A DNA stretch of 64,000 bases from CAJINA01 sp964636125 (GCA_964636125.1 CAZWPX010000018.1:1-64000); one strand, 5' to 3'; positions 34,430 through 43,959 are shown, numbered from the stretch's first letter. Numbers and translations: made by a program. Notes: generated from the sequence alone by a model not told the origin.

Positions 34430-35134
34430 ATGATTCCACTGACACTGATATCCCCCTGTTTCAACGAAGCCGAAAACCTGCACTCTTTTGTTGAGAACTG
34501 GTATCAAGAACTCGCCCTTGGGCTGGATGACTTCGAGATGATTATTGTGGATGACTGCTCAAACGATTCATCCCCCGAGATTCTGGCTGAACTTGCCCTC
34601 AAATTGCCCCGTCTCAAAGTTCTGACCAACAGAAAAAACCTGAAATATGGGGCTACGATAACGCGCGGGATTCGGCAGGCCCGCGGAGATTTCATCATCT
34701 GGACGGACTCGGACTACTCCCACAAGCCTGCAGATTTCTGGAAGCTGTGGAAACACCGCCAGGCGCATGACGCAGTCTGGGGAACCCGCCAGGTGATCCA
34801 GCGCGACAGCTACGGGCGTATTTTTTTCACGATCGGCAACATCCTGTTGATCCGGCTTCTGTTTCAGCTCAGGCTGCAGGACCCGAACTGCGCCTTCAAG
34901 CTTTTCCAGCGGAAAAAGCTGCTGCCGGTACTCGACTCCATCCAAATTGACCCCATCATGACCACAACCAAAATTGCCGTTCGCTCCTGTCAGATGGGAT
35001 TGCGGGTCAAAGAAGTCCCCGTGGACTTTCTGGAACGGGCCCGTGGAAAAGGGTCGCTTGTCGGTATCCGGCAGCTGTCGGCCGCAGTGGCCGGTGTCAG
35101 AGAGCTAATGGTCTTTAAAAACCTCGGGAGATAG
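34430..35134 (+). CDS. GT2 glycosyltransferase (dolichol-phosphate-mannose-synthase-like)
   Basis: A 234-residue GT-A glycosyltransferase. It starts LTLISPCFNEAENLHSF, has MIIVDDCSNDSSP (nucleotide-sugar strand), IIWTDSDYSHKP (the DxD-type metal site) and DPNCAFKLFQR, followed by a C-terminal amphipathic region. It lacks the membrane helices of larger DPM-like enzymes. It probably makes a polyprenyl-phosphate sugar that the adjacent GT-C-like membrane protein uses as donor, a frequent pairing (inference). It starts 53 bases after the radical SAM gene and ends 10 bases before the GT-C gene. Confidence 0.85.
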   Translation: MIPLTLISPCFNEAENLHSFVENWYQELALGLDDFEMIIVDDCSNDSSPEILAELALKLPRLKVLTNRKNLKYGATITRGIRQARGDFIIWTDSDYSHKPADFWKLWKHRQAHDAVWGTRQVIQRDSYGRIFFTIGNILLIRLLFQLRLQDPNCAFKLFQRKKLLPVLDSIQIDPIMTTTKIAVRSCQMGLRVKEVPVDFLERARGKGSLVGIRQLSAAVAGVRELMVFKNLGR

Positions 35135-35144
35135 CCTGAATCCA

Positions 35145-36920
35145 ATGAAAAGTGGATATCTCATTGTACCGATCCTCCTGGCAGCCCTGTTTGCCCGCTT
35201 CCTGTTCCCGGAGGTCGATCCACCCTACGAACACCAAGCCCTCAATTATACCATCACCGGTGAGCTGTTTACGTTTGAAGGCAACGCCTGGGCCCAGGAT
35301 GCACGCAACCGGGCCCTTTTTGGCACCTGGGTCCTGGACAAGTGGCCGACATCGCTTTTTATGCCGCTCCACAACCTGGCGAGCTACCTCTCTTTCAGCC
35401 TGTTCGGTGTGGGGCTCTGGCAGGCCAGGCTGCCATCCATGCTATTCGGATTACTTACCACTCTCCTGCTGTACGTGATCTTGCGACACACCGATGATGA
35501 GGCCACCGGGCTGCTCAGTGCATTTTTCTGGGGCACCAACTATCTTGCCGTCGCCCTGAACAAGACGGCTCTGATCGAATCGGGTCTGATTTTCATGACC
35601 GTTGTTTGCTACGGCCTATGGCATTGGGGCCGGCGGGCCGGTGCGGGCTGCTTCCTGTTCGGCAGCACCGCGGTTCTCTGTGTGCTCTACAAACCGACTG
35701 GTCTGATCATTCCTGCAACGGGATTATGTGTCTACCTGCTCGAATTTTCACGGAAACGAACCTATCGCAACCTGGCCCTGTTTCTTTTAGGCGCAGGTTG
35801 CACCGGTTTTCTCTACCTGGTGTTTTTTCAATCTCGTCTCAATGAAATCTTAACGTTTTACAGCCTCATTGGAAACGCCTGGCGGCCAAAATCGCTGCTG
35901 GGATTTTTCATGTCCGGGGCTACCTTTACAGTCAGTCGCTTTTTTTTCTTTCGCCAGCCAATACTTTGCCTGGGGTCGCTTCTGTGGCTGGCCTGGCTGG
36001 CAACCCGTTTGCGCCAGGCGCTGGCACCCTCTCCTTCCCAGCCAGGGACAGCCCATGCACCGGCAGACCGGCTCCGCCTGGGCATGCGGGCCTTTTTCCG
36101 GACCAATGGCCTCATGAACCTGCCAGACTTTTATCTCGCCATGTGGTTTCTCTTCGGCCTGTCCATGCCCCTGGCAGAGGGCGGGCAAAACCCGATGCTG
36201 CGGCGGTACATGTTTTTACTGCCCCCCATGGCCGTGATGACGGCCAAGTTCCTGCGGGCCTACCTGGGGCCGAAACCGGCCCTGCGCATCGATAAACGCC
36301 CGGCCGCGACCGCGCTTTTCATTTTCGGCTACATCGTCTGTTTCAGCACCATCAGAATCCTTTTTTTCCAAGGGTTGACAGCCTTCAGGTATGCGCACCT
36401 GGAGTCTTTTTTGCTGGTATTCGCCGCGTCTGTCCTGGGTGGGGTGCTATTGATGCGTTCCGCGCCTGTCATCAAACACCGTTTGAACACATCGCCCGCA
36501 ACCAAAACCACAATAATAGCGTTCATCCTGAGTGCCTACTTTTGCTCCCAGGCCGGGCAGTTCTTCGTCTGGGCCGCAGATCGACAGTATACCTTGTATG
36601 AAAGCAACCGGCGTCTCTCCGAATTATCTGCCCTGCAGCAACCCGTGATCATGGCCGGCAGCACCCTGGTCATCAGTGCCTCATTCCTTTCGGGGTATCG
36701 TACCCTGGTTGTTGGCAGTCCACCCAACTACATGAACTGGGAAAATATCCTCACCTCCCCCGAGATCGAGTATTATCTGCTCAACCAGGCCCCTTACCGG
36801 GAAGACAACCCGATTTTGATACCGTTTCTGGATCGCTACCCGGATTCTGTCCCGGTTGCCGAAATTACTTTGGGAAGAAGAGAAGCGATCATTTATCGGA
36901 AAGTGGAAACCGGACCGTGA
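35145..36920 (+). CDS. GT-C-like membrane glycosyltransferase
   Basis: A 591-residue integral membrane protein with about 10-12 hydrophobic helices and a luminal/periplasmic C-terminal part. The first loop contains EVDPPYEHQ (acidic residues typical of GT-C and ArnT/PMT-like enzymes after helix 1), then FGTWVLDKWPTSLFMP, LWQARLPSMLFGLLTTLLLY and YKPTGLIIPATG. It likely transfers a sugar from polyprenyl phosphate onto a glycan or lipid on the outer face of the inner membrane. The neighbouring GT2 may supply the donor. A Wzy polymerase is an alternative reading, but the loop pattern favours GT-C. It overlaps the next gene by 4 bases (GTGA). Confidence 0.75.
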   Translation: MKSGYLIVPILLAALFARFLFPEVDPPYEHQALNYTITGELFTFEGNAWAQDARNRALFGTWVLDKWPTSLFMPLHNLASYLSFSLFGVGLWQARLPSMLFGLLTTLLLYVILRHTDDEATGLLSAFFWGTNYLAVALNKTALIESGLIFMTVVCYGLWHWGRRAGAGCFLFGSTAVLCVLYKPTGLIIPATGLCVYLLEFSRKRTYRNLALFLLGAGCTGFLYLVFFQSRLNEILTFYSLIGNAWRPKSLLGFFMSGATFTVSRFFFFRQPILCLGSLLWLAWLATRLRQALAPSPSQPGTAHAPADRLRLGMRAFFRTNGLMNLPDFYLAMWFLFGLSMPLAEGGQNPMLRRYMFLLPPMAVMTAKFLRAYLGPKPALRIDKRPAATALFIFGYIVCFSTIRILFFQGLTAFRYAHLESFLLVFAASVLGGVLLMRSAPVIKHRLNTSPATKTTIIAFILSAYFCSQAGQFFVWAADRQYTLYESNRRLSELSALQQPVIMAGSTLVISASFLSGYRTLVVGSPPNYMNWENILTSPEIEYYLLNQAPYREDNPILIPFLDRYPDSVPVAEITLGRREAIIYRKVETGP

Positions 36921-37735
36921 AACGGAGAGATAAATGCCCGCTTTGCGCACGCGCACAGTTCCGGGACTATTGCGTCGATTGGCAAAATAACCGCTTCCAG
37001 GTATGCGACAACTGCGGCATGGTGGTACAAAATCCTTATCACGACAGCATTGATTATGGTGAGGGTTATTGGCAAGCTGTCACGGACCCGGACGGCAAAA
37101 CCAGGAACCTGCTGGAAGAGCGAGACTTCAGGATCAAAAACTGGTATGGCAATATCCCTGACTTAATCAACCGGATGCCGCCTGGCAAGATATTGGATGT
37201 CGGCTGCGGACCGGGACACCTGCTCTCCGCGATTGATGGTTGCCACAAAAAATTCGGCCTGGAAATATCCGATCTCTGCATCGGCCATATAAAGCGGCAC
37301 TACCCTGAAATAACAGTTAGAAAGGGAACCCTGGACAGTTGCCCCGACCTGCCTGACGATTTTGATATCATCGTTCTTTATCATGTCCTTGAGCACCTGG
37401 AAAACCCTCTGGCTGTTCTCAACAGTATCCGAGCCCTGCTCAAAGATAGCGGGTCCCTGATCCTCGGCACACCCAACATCGGCGGATTCTGTGCCCGCCG
37501 TTTCAAAGGGAATTTCAGACTACTGGGGCATCCGCATTTATCCCTTTTCAATGAAAAGACATTGACAGCCATGCTTGCCAAAGCAGGCTTCACGGTCACC
37601 CGGAAGGAGTTTCCATTTTTCCAGACCGCTTATTTCACCCTGTCAAATCTTCTACGGTTGCGGGATGCGCGGAAACTTTCCCCACCGTTTTATAAGAATG
37701 TGATGACATTTTATGCCAGCAAAGATGCGGCCTGA
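36917..37735 (+). CDS. Zinc-ribbon class I SAM methyltransferase (first)
   Basis: A 272-residue methyltransferase. The N-terminus is a zinc ribbon (CPLCARA...CDNCGMVVQNPY, residues 7-35), followed by the SAM motif ILDVGCGPGHLL (about 93-104), the acidic LYHVLEHLENPL region and GSLILGTPNIGGF. This is the sugar C- or O-methyltransferase-like family seen in polysaccharide loci. The start is GTG, overlapping the previous stop as GTGA. The 3' end overlaps the nucleotidyltransferase gene by 23 bases. It opens a tightly coupled nine-gene run. Confidence 0.85.
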   Translation: MKRRDKCPLCARAQFRDYCVDWQNNRFQVCDNCGMVVQNPYHDSIDYGEGYWQAVTDPDGKTRNLLEERDFRIKNWYGNIPDLINRMPPGKILDVGCGPGHLLSAIDGCHKKFGLEISDLCIGHIKRHYPEITVRKGTLDSCPDLPDDFDIIVLYHVLEHLENPLAVLNSIRALLKDSGSLILGTPNIGGFCARRFKGNFRLLGHPHLSLFNEKTLTAMLAKAGFTVTRKEFPFFQTAYFTLSNLLRLRDARKLSPPFYKNVMTFYASKDAA

Positions 37736-38480
37736 TTTGAATACGGGTTCACATACATTCCCGACCACGGCGCTTCCGTCTGCTTTTATCCTGGCCGGGG
37801 GCTTCGGCACGCGTTTAGAACCGGTAGTCGCTGACCGCCCAAAACCCATGGCTATCGCTGGGAGCAAACCATTCCTTGAACATTTGCTGAGATGGCTCAG
37901 AGCCCAGGGGATTCGCCACGTCGTGCTGCTCGTTCATCATATGGGCGATATGATCGAATCTTACTTTGGTACCGGAGCGAAGTGGGATCTTGCGATTGAA
38001 TACGTCCGGGAGACGCAACCACTTGGAACCGGGGGCGCTGTTATCCAGGCTTTGATGCAGTTGACCTGGAACCGGCCCTTCTTCCTGCTCAATGGGGATT
38101 CGTTTATCGATGTTGACCTGACCAGCTTCTACAACACCATCACAGATCAAACAGGCGGAATGGTTCTCTCGCCACAATCCGCTGCCGGCAAATATGGTGC
38201 GGTGACACTGAACACCCACGGCAATGTGAAACGATTTTCGGAAAAAGGAACGCCTCTGGCCAACGGTCTGGTCAATGCCGGCTGCTATTTCCTGCAGCCA
38301 GCCCTTTTTCGGAATCTAAAACCGGGCGCCTGTTCCCTTGAAACGGACCTGTTTCCCCGGTGGATCCTCAACCGTCAGCCGGTCAAGGGATATATCTGCA
38401 AGGGCTTCTTTATCGACATCGGCACACCCGAAGATTACACACGTTTTCAAACCTATATCAAAGAGCATGGGCTTTTATGA
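37713..38480 (+). CDS. Sugar-1-phosphate nucleotidyltransferase (HddC-like)
   Basis: A 255-residue nucleotidyltransferase. FILAGGFGTRLEPVVADRPK (about residues 25-44) is the signature NTP-binding loop. ETQPLGTGGAVIQ and FLLNGDSFIDVD (metal Asp) follow, and FFIDIGTPEDY ends the catalytic domain. It resembles HddC (heptose-1-P guanylyltransferase) and PtmE-type enzymes. The GHMP kinase seven genes downstream is the usual partner of HddC. Two in-frame ATGs (37713 and 37725) are possible, and neither has a good ribosome site, so coupling to the upstream gene is likely. The next gene overlaps as ATGA. Confidence 0.85.
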   Translation: MPAKMRPDLNTGSHTFPTTALPSAFILAGGFGTRLEPVVADRPKPMAIAGSKPFLEHLLRWLRAQGIRHVVLLVHHMGDMIESYFGTGAKWDLAIEYVRETQPLGTGGAVIQALMQLTWNRPFFLLNGDSFIDVDLTSFYNTITDQTGGMVLSPQSAAGKYGAVTLNTHGNVKRFSEKGTPLANGLVNAGCYFLQPALFRNLKPGACSLETDLFPRWILNRQPVKGYICKGFFIDIGTPEDYTRFQTYIKEHGLL

Positions 38481-39205
38481 GAACACTCCTTGCCTTGATC
38501 CCGGCACGCGGCGGTTCAAAAGGCGTAAAACGCAAGAATATTAAAGTGATGGCAGGCCATCCGTTGATCCATTATTCCATTAAAATTGCCCTGGCAGCGG
38601 ATGTGGTAACCCGCACTATCGTCTCCACAGAGGACCAGGAAATTGCCGAAATCGCCCGGTCCCTGGGAGCTGAAGTCCCGTTTTTGCGTCCTGCGGAACT
38701 TGCCCGGGACCATATCCTTGACTACCCGGTGGCTGAACACTGCCTGGACTATCTCAACGAATCAGAAAACTGGAAGCCCGATTTTCTACTTTTTCTCAGG
38801 CCTACCATGCCGCTGAGGCCCTCCGGGGAAATTGAGAAAGCCTTTGAGCTTATCAGTCGGCGCCCCGAAATCGATTCAGTGCGCACGGCCCGTCCGGTTC
38901 CCTACCCGCCCTACTGGATGAAGAAAATTGACTCGCAGGGATGCCTGGCGCCTTTTACGGAGGCAGTCTCCGAATATCAATACAGCCGTCGTCAGGATCT
39001 TCCCCGGACCGTTATGTGTGATGGCTATGTGGACATGAGCCGGGTCGACTCCGTCCGCCGTTACAGGCAGGTGGTGTGCGGAAAAATCCATGCCCTCTTC
39101 AGGAGCAATGTGCCTTTTATAGATATCGATACCCAGAAGGATTGGGACTATTGCGAATATGTAATGCAGCACCAGAAGAAAGGAATACGGCATGCAGTTC
39201 AATAA
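38477..39205 (+). CDS. CMP-sugar synthetase (NeuA-like cytidylyltransferase)
   Basis: A 242-residue acylneuraminate cytidylyltransferase-type enzyme, which activates nonulosonic acids as CMP-sugars. LALIPARGGSKGVKRKNI (residues 4-21) is the signature loop, followed by TIVSTEDQEIAEIARSLGAEVPFLRP and FLLFLRPTMPLR. Its ATG (38477) overlaps the nucleotidyltransferase stop as ATGA, while a much earlier in-frame start is inside that gene and unlikely. It overlaps the NeuB gene by 14 bases. The NeuA-NeuB pair is strong evidence for a nonulosonic acid (sialic, legionaminic or pseudaminic type). Confidence 0.9.
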   Translation: MRTLLALIPARGGSKGVKRKNIKVMAGHPLIHYSIKIALAADVVTRTIVSTEDQEIAEIARSLGAEVPFLRPAELARDHILDYPVAEHCLDYLNESENWKPDFLLFLRPTMPLRPSGEIEKAFELISRRPEIDSVRTARPVPYPPYWMKKIDSQGCLAPFTEAVSEYQYSRRQDLPRTVMCDGYVDMSRVDSVRRYRQVVCGKIHALFRSNVPFIDIDTQKDWDYCEYVMQHQKKGIRHAVQ

Positions 39206-40259
39206 TCAATTCAAGATCGGCAGCATACCCGTGGGTAAAAACGCACCCGTGTTCGTCATCGCCGAGGCCGGAGTCAATCATAACGGTGACACATCTCTGG
39301 CGCGGGAACTCATAGATGCAGCGGTGGCGGCCCGGGCGGATGCTGTGAAATTCCAGACTTTCCAGGCCCATAAACTTAACACCCGGACCGCACCGAAAAG
39401 CTCCTATCACCTGCGCACCACGCCGAGTGACGCAGAGCAGTCCTGGTTCGAATTGCTGCGCAGCCAGGAAATCAGCCCGGGCATGCACCGGGAATTAATA
39501 AACTATTGCCGTGAGCGCCAGATCCTGTTTCTGAGCACACCCTATGACCCGGATTCTGCCGATTTACTGGACGATTTAGACATCCCGGCTTACAAAGTGG
39601 CCAGTACGGATGCCAACAACTTTCCTTTTCTTGAACACCTGGCGAAAAAGAAACGACCCATAATTCTTTCCACGGCCATGTGCACCCTCGAGGAGGTTCA
39701 AACAGCCGTTGCAACAATCCACCGGACCGGTAACCGGAACTTGATCCTGCTGCACTGCACGGCCAATTACCCTTGTGAGGCCAAAAACAGCAATCTCCTG
39801 GCCATGACGACCCTGGCAGCAGAATTTAGCGTTCCGGTCGGTTACTCAGACCACTGCCTGTCGCGGATTAACCCGATCGCAGCGGTCGCGCTCGGTGCCA
39901 GGCTTGTGGAAAAACATTTCACGGTTTCAAAGGACCTGCCGGGCCCTGATCACCAGGCCTCCTTACTACCGGAAGAACTTGCCCAGATGATTCGTGACAT
40001 CCGGGATACAGAATTGGCCCTGGGAACGGGGAGCAAGGCGCCTTTGCCCTGTGAAAATGAAAACCTGATGAAACTTCGAAAAAGCGTGGTTGTCTCGAGA
40101 GACATTTCGGCGGGTACAGTCTTGACCAGAGACAATCTGGAAATAAAACGTCCGGGTACCGGGTCCGCTCCGGAAATGTACGCTCGCTTTCTGGGCAAAA
40201 AAACCAGCCGGAATCTGCCGGGAGATCATTTGATCACCCTTGATGATGTGACGCCCTGA
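39192..40259 (+). CDS. NeuB-family nonulosonic acid synthase
   Basis: A 355-residue synthase that condenses phosphoenolpyruvate with an aldose. The TIM barrel has VFVIAEAGVNHNGDTSLARE (residues 19-38), ADAVKFQTFQAHKL, STPYDPDSADLL, STAMCTLEEV, and GYSDHCLSR plus EKHFTVSKDLPGPDHQASL. A C-terminal SAF/antifreeze-like domain (about 290-350, LRKSVVVSRDISAGTVLTRDNL) completes the active site across the dimer. It is full length. Whether the product is neuraminic, legionaminic or another acid cannot be told here. It is coupled to NeuA-like upstream and to a formyltransferase 7 bases downstream. Confidence 0.93.
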   Translation: MQFNNQFKIGSIPVGKNAPVFVIAEAGVNHNGDTSLARELIDAAVAARADAVKFQTFQAHKLNTRTAPKSSYHLRTTPSDAEQSWFELLRSQEISPGMHRELINYCRERQILFLSTPYDPDSADLLDDLDIPAYKVASTDANNFPFLEHLAKKKRPIILSTAMCTLEEVQTAVATIHRTGNRNLILLHCTANYPCEAKNSNLLAMTTLAAEFSVPVGYSDHCLSRINPIAAVALGARLVEKHFTVSKDLPGPDHQASLLPEELAQMIRDIRDTELALGTGSKAPLPCENENLMKLRKSVVVSRDISAGTVLTRDNLEIKRPGTGSAPEMYARFLGKKTSRNLPGDHLITLDDVTP

Positions 40260-40266
40260 GGCTTGT

Positions 40267-41133
40267 ATGAATATCCTTTTATTTGCGTATACCAATTTTG
40301 GGGTTCAATGTACTGACTACGTCCATCGCCAGACCAGTCACAAGCTTCTGGTCGTCACGGCGCCCATGGATTCCGGCAAGCACACGGCCCAGTGGAAATC
40401 GGTAATTCTTTTTTGCAAAGAGCACCGGATTCCCTGTATTCCGGTGACCGGCACTCAGTTCACTCAAGCGCATGCGGATAAAATCAAACATTTTTCTCCA
40501 GACATCATATTCTCCTGCTACTACCCGCTGATCATACCCCTCTCGTTGCTGAATACCGCCAGATGGGGCGCATTGAATTTTCACGGAGGGCTGTTGCCCC
40601 ATTATCGAGGCTGTCTGTCCGGTGTATGGTCTATTCTAAACGGAGAAGACGACTCCGGTGTAACACTGCACTTCATGGATAAAGGTATTGATACCGGTGA
40701 TATCGTAGAAATTAGAAAAGTCAACATTCTGCAGTCTGATACAGCCGTCTCACTATATGAAAAAGTCAGACTGCAGGCATTTCGTTTATTCCGCAAATAC
40801 CTTACCGGGGTGCAAAACGTTCCCCGTGTTAAACAGGATATAAATACCGGCAGGACCTATGGAAGGGATTTACCCCATGATGGATGGATTGATTGGAATT
40901 GGCGCAGTGACTACCTCTGCCGATTTGTCCGGGCCATGTATTTCCCCCCCCACCTGCCCGCCCGCGGCGTAATACGCGGTAGAGCCTGTGCTATCCGAAC
41001 CTGTGCACCGCACCCAGTAAATCAGCGTGGTTACGCTCCCGGGAGCATTATCGCAGAAAGCCCCAAGCAACTGATAGTCGCCACCACAGACGCCGCCGTA
41101 CGATGTTCTGAATTTTACTGGGAAGACAAATAG
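40267..41133 (+). CDS. Formyltransferase-family protein (sugar N-formylation likely)
   Basis: A 288-residue protein with a methionyl-tRNA formyltransferase/ArnA-type fold. HGGLLPHYRGCLSGVW (about 101-116) holds the catalytic His and folate site (family HxSLLPxYRG), and DKGIDTGDIVE holds the Asp. The C-terminus has the OB-like tail RACAIR onward. As a stand-alone gene inside a nonulosonic cassette it probably N-formylates an amino sugar using 10-formyl-tetrahydrofolate rather than Met-tRNA. Neighbours are NeuB-like (7 bases) and a TIM-barrel isomerase (6 bases). Confidence 0.85.
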   Translation: MNILLFAYTNFGVQCTDYVHRQTSHKLLVVTAPMDSGKHTAQWKSVILFCKEHRIPCIPVTGTQFTQAHADKIKHFSPDIIFSCYYPLIIPLSLLNTARWGALNFHGGLLPHYRGCLSGVWSILNGEDDSGVTLHFMDKGIDTGDIVEIRKVNILQSDTAVSLYEKVRLQAFRLFRKYLTGVQNVPRVKQDINTGRTYGRDLPHDGWIDWNWRSDYLCRFVRAMYFPPHLPARGVIRGRACAIRTCAPHPVNQRGYAPGSIIAESPKQLIVATTDAAVRCSEFYWEDK

Positions 41134-41139
41134 GCTGAC

Positions 41140-42000
41140 ATGCAAATGGACATCTTTGCCTCCACCACGTTTTTGGGACCTCGACGATCTGACATTCAAC
41201 TGGCGCTTGAAATGTTATCCGAGTCGAAAGTCAACGGCGTGGAGCTTGGTTCGACCCATTACTATTCAAAATCCTTTAAAGAGACCGTTCTCAATTTCCC
41301 GGACACCCGCTTTATGGTCCACAACTATTGTCCGCCGGCCAAGGATTCCCTGGTTTTGAACATTGCTTCAGCTGACCCCGATATCGTCCGCGCAAGTATT
41401 GATCATATCAAAGGCTGTCTTGATTTCTCCTCCGATATTGGCGCACGCCTTTACACGCTTCACCCCGGATTTACAGTAGATCCAGCGGGCCCGGGAAACT
41501 CGTTGCAAAATTATGACTTCATTTTTTCACAATCCAGACACGAACCATCATCTGCCATGGACAGGATGTCAAAATCGCTGGATGAAATTATTGTTTACGC
41601 CCGGGCTGCCGGCGTACCGGTCGCCATTGAAACTGAGGGTTCCTGCAGACATCCGGACAAGCTGCTTATGCAACGACCGGAAGAGTTTGAGAGTCTCAAG
41701 AGTCGTTTCGGCCAGGACTTGGGCATCAATTTAAATATAGCCCACACGCTTCTGGCATCGAAGTCTTTCGGGTTTTCGGTTTCCACGTTCATTCAAGCGT
41801 TCAATTCCATGATCAAGGCCGCCGAACTCAGCCACTGCAATTGCACCGACGACCAGCACCGGCCGCTTGTCCAGGGCTCTTACATCTTTAAATACCTGCC
41901 GCTTCTATCCAGGGATACCCCCCTGATATTGGAATTGAGAAACGCTACCATCGCAGATATTAACAACAGTTTAAACCTGCTGCGAGCTTCGATATCATGA
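41140..42000 (+). CDS. Sugar phosphate isomerase/epimerase-like TIM-barrel protein
   Basis: A 286-residue protein with the xylose-isomerase/AP-endonuclease-2 TIM-barrel pattern: FASTTFLGPRRSDI at the start, VNGVELGSTHYYSK (strand 2), FMVHNYCPPAKDSL, ARLYTLHPGFTVDP (His/Pro strand), VPVAIETEGSCRH with a metal-type Glu, and ELSHCNCTDDQHRPL near the end. These carry the Glu/Asp/His expected for a divalent metal. Isomerase, epimerase or dehydratase activity are all possible. It overlaps the next radical SAM gene by 4 bases (ATGA). It has no counterpart in textbook sialic or legionaminic pathways. Confidence 0.75.
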   Translation: MQMDIFASTTFLGPRRSDIQLALEMLSESKVNGVELGSTHYYSKSFKETVLNFPDTRFMVHNYCPPAKDSLVLNIASADPDIVRASIDHIKGCLDFSSDIGARLYTLHPGFTVDPAGPGNSLQNYDFIFSQSRHEPSSAMDRMSKSLDEIIVYARAAGVPVAIETEGSCRHPDKLLMQRPEEFESLKSRFGQDLGINLNIAHTLLASKSFGFSVSTFIQAFNSMIKAAELSHCNCTDDQHRPLVQGSYIFKYLPLLSRDTPLILELRNATIADINNSLNLLRASIS

Positions 42001-43076
42001 ACAATACTCTATACAAATTGAAAACACACCTCATTGCAGCCGGTGATTGGGATTACCTGGCCCTTATACCGGATCGGTTTTTGACGCCCTTGAAACTTGA
42101 AAACTTTATTACTTCCAGAAAGGAGGAAGGCCGCAAAGCGATCATCCTGGAATCAATGCCCTATCACCTGGTGATTGAGCCCACCAATATTTGTAACCTT
42201 AAATGTCCCTTGTGTCCAACCGGGAGTGGTGCCACTTCCCGCCCTATAGGAAACATGCCCCTGGCGGATTTCAAAAAACTCATCGACGCCTGTGAAAAAT
42301 ATACAATTGAATTGTACCTGCAGAATTGGGGTGAGGCGACCCTGCTCCCCCATCTGCCTGAAATGATACGGTACGCCGCCGGAAAAGGAATCTGGACGCA
42401 TCTCTCGACAAATTTTGCTCTTGATCTTAAACCCGATTATCTGGAACGTCTGATTTCATCCGGGCTTGCCTGCCTGACCGTCGATGTGGATGGCCTTTCT
42501 CAAGCAGTTTATGCTCAATACCGCCGGGGCGGACGGCTCGAAAAGGTGCTTGAGAACTTGAAGTCAGCAATCCGGATAAAACAGGAGCTCAACCGTACAG
42601 ATCCTCAAATCACGGCCACAATGATCGCCATGCATCACAACGAACATCAGCTGGGCAGGTTCTCTGATTTCTGCAAGCAGCTGCCCGTCGATGCACATGC
42701 CATCAGCAAACTGCAGATCAATCCCAACACGACCCGGGACTGGCTCCCGGCAGACCCGGGATACGTTTACAAGTCCTACCGGCAGGATGCCCAAAATTAT
42801 CCGTGTCACTGGCCCTGGAGCGGCCTGGTCATTAACTGGGACGGTGGCGTTTCAGCCTGTTGCATCGTTGAAGACTTCCGCGCGGATTTTGGGAATGCCT
42901 TTGAGGAACCGGTCTACCAATTATGGAATAATGCCTGTTTTCAATCTGCCAGGGCGGAATTCGGTAATCAAGAGGCCATTTCCCCAAAAACCATTTGCAA
43001 TGTCTGCCGGAATGATACCCATAACCGTAACCTGTGCCGGGCCGGTGATTCTTTTGCCATCCGATTGGAGAGGTAG
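41997..43076 (+). CDS. Radical SAM/SPASM-domain protein
   Basis: A 359-residue radical SAM enzyme. The core cluster motif is CNLKCPLC (about residues 67-74), preceded by HLVIEPTN. A C-terminal SPASM-like region (about 280-350) has CHWPWSGLVINWDGGVSACC, GNAFEEPVYQLWN and CNVCRNDTHNRNLC, enough cysteines for one or two auxiliary [4Fe-4S] clusters. SPASM enzymes typically perform dehydrogenation, epimerisation or cross-linking, and in sugar loci they may act on nucleotide sugars. It overlaps the TIM-barrel gene by 4 bases and is followed 6 bases later by a methyltransferase, so it belongs to the nonulosonic cassette. Confidence 0.85.
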   Translation: MNNTLYKLKTHLIAAGDWDYLALIPDRFLTPLKLENFITSRKEEGRKAIILESMPYHLVIEPTNICNLKCPLCPTGSGATSRPIGNMPLADFKKLIDACEKYTIELYLQNWGEATLLPHLPEMIRYAAGKGIWTHLSTNFALDLKPDYLERLISSGLACLTVDVDGLSQAVYAQYRRGGRLEKVLENLKSAIRIKQELNRTDPQITATMIAMHHNEHQLGRFSDFCKQLPVDAHAISKLQINPNTTRDWLPADPGYVYKSYRQDAQNYPCHWPWSGLVINWDGGVSACCIVEDFRADFGNAFEEPVYQLWNNACFQSARAEFGNQEAISPKTICNVCRNDTHNRNLCRAGDSFAIRLER

Positions 43077-43082
43077 CGCGCG

Positions 43083-43946
43083 TTGGATTTTACTGAATAC
43101 AAGGACTATCTGGGGCCCCGTCGGGCCTGCAATTTTTGCGGCAGCACCATACTGGAGCCCTGGGGGACCAGAGGCATTTTTCACCTCGAACGCTGCAGTC
43201 AATGTGGCCTCGTCTTTATCAATCCGCGGCTAAACAAAGAAGGTTTGAACCGCTTTTATGCGGATTATTTCAACAACCGGACCGCGGACCGCGAGATGAC
43301 CCTCAAGCGGGAAATGATGTATCAATTGGAAGCCTCATTTCTCCTTGATCACCTCCAGGGAGATGTCTCCCTGTTGGACGTGGGTTGTGGCGGTGGCCAC
43401 TTTTTGAACGTTTTCCCTCGGCATTGTGTTAAAATCGGCACTGAGATTGATCCGGTGGCCGCTGATTATACAAAGCAGCAATATGGTTTCAAATGTTACG
43501 TGGGAAATTTTCCGGATTTTCAGATTCGAGAGGCCCCGTTCGATACACTTATTTTCAGGGGTGTTATCGAGCATTTTACGAACCCGCGCCGGGTTCTTGA
43601 AATGGCAGGTGCGTTTTTGAAACCGGGAGGTCTCCTCTATATTACCTCAACACCCAATCTGGACAGTATCTGTGCGGAAATCTACCGGGGGAAGTGGAAC
43701 CTTGTGGGTCCAGACCACCTGTTTTATTTCAACGAGACGTTGTTGTCCGACCAATTGGGAAAGACGGGCTTTCGTTTGATTGCCAGTCAATATTTATATG
43801 CAGAGACCCCGTACGCCAATCTAAAAGCCGATTTCCTGCAGATCCAGAAAGCCCGTAGGGGGCGCGGACGCGGGTTGGCACCCACCCGGATTTCTCCACC
43901 TTTCTGGGGGAATATGCTGACGCTGCTCTATCGAAAATCCAAATAG
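43083..43946 (+). CDS. Zinc-ribbon class I SAM methyltransferase (second)
   Basis: A 287-residue methyltransferase of the same type as the one at 36917-37735. The N-terminal zinc ribbon is RACNFCGST...CSQCGLVFINPRL (about 17-45), followed by SLLDVGCGGGHFLNVF (SAM motif), FRGVIEHFTNPRRVL and GGLLYITSTPNLDS. The start is TTG at 43083 with GAGAGG about 10 bases upstream; no usable ATG exists before the zinc ribbon. Two such paralogues bracket the cassette. It may methylate the same glycan at another position. Confidence 0.83.
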   Translation: MDFTEYKDYLGPRRACNFCGSTILEPWGTRGIFHLERCSQCGLVFINPRLNKEGLNRFYADYFNNRTADREMTLKREMMYQLEASFLLDHLQGDVSLLDVGCGGGHFLNVFPRHCVKIGTEIDPVAADYTKQQYGFKCYVGNFPDFQIREAPFDTLIFRGVIEHFTNPRRVLEMAGAFLKPGGLLYITSTPNLDSICAEIYRGKWNLVGPDHLFYFNETLLSDQLGKTGFRLIASQYLYAETPYANLKADFLQIQKARRGRGRGLAPTRISPPFWGNMLTLLYRKSK

Positions 43947-43959
43947 AATTCAGGTAAAT

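Noticed and set aside
37744..38480. Possible sialic-acid-specific assignment of the locus (NeuA/NeuB as true neuA/neuB)
   Set aside because: NeuC is absent and formyltransferase, TIM-barrel and SPASM genes are present, so the symbols neuA and neuB would over-state the product.
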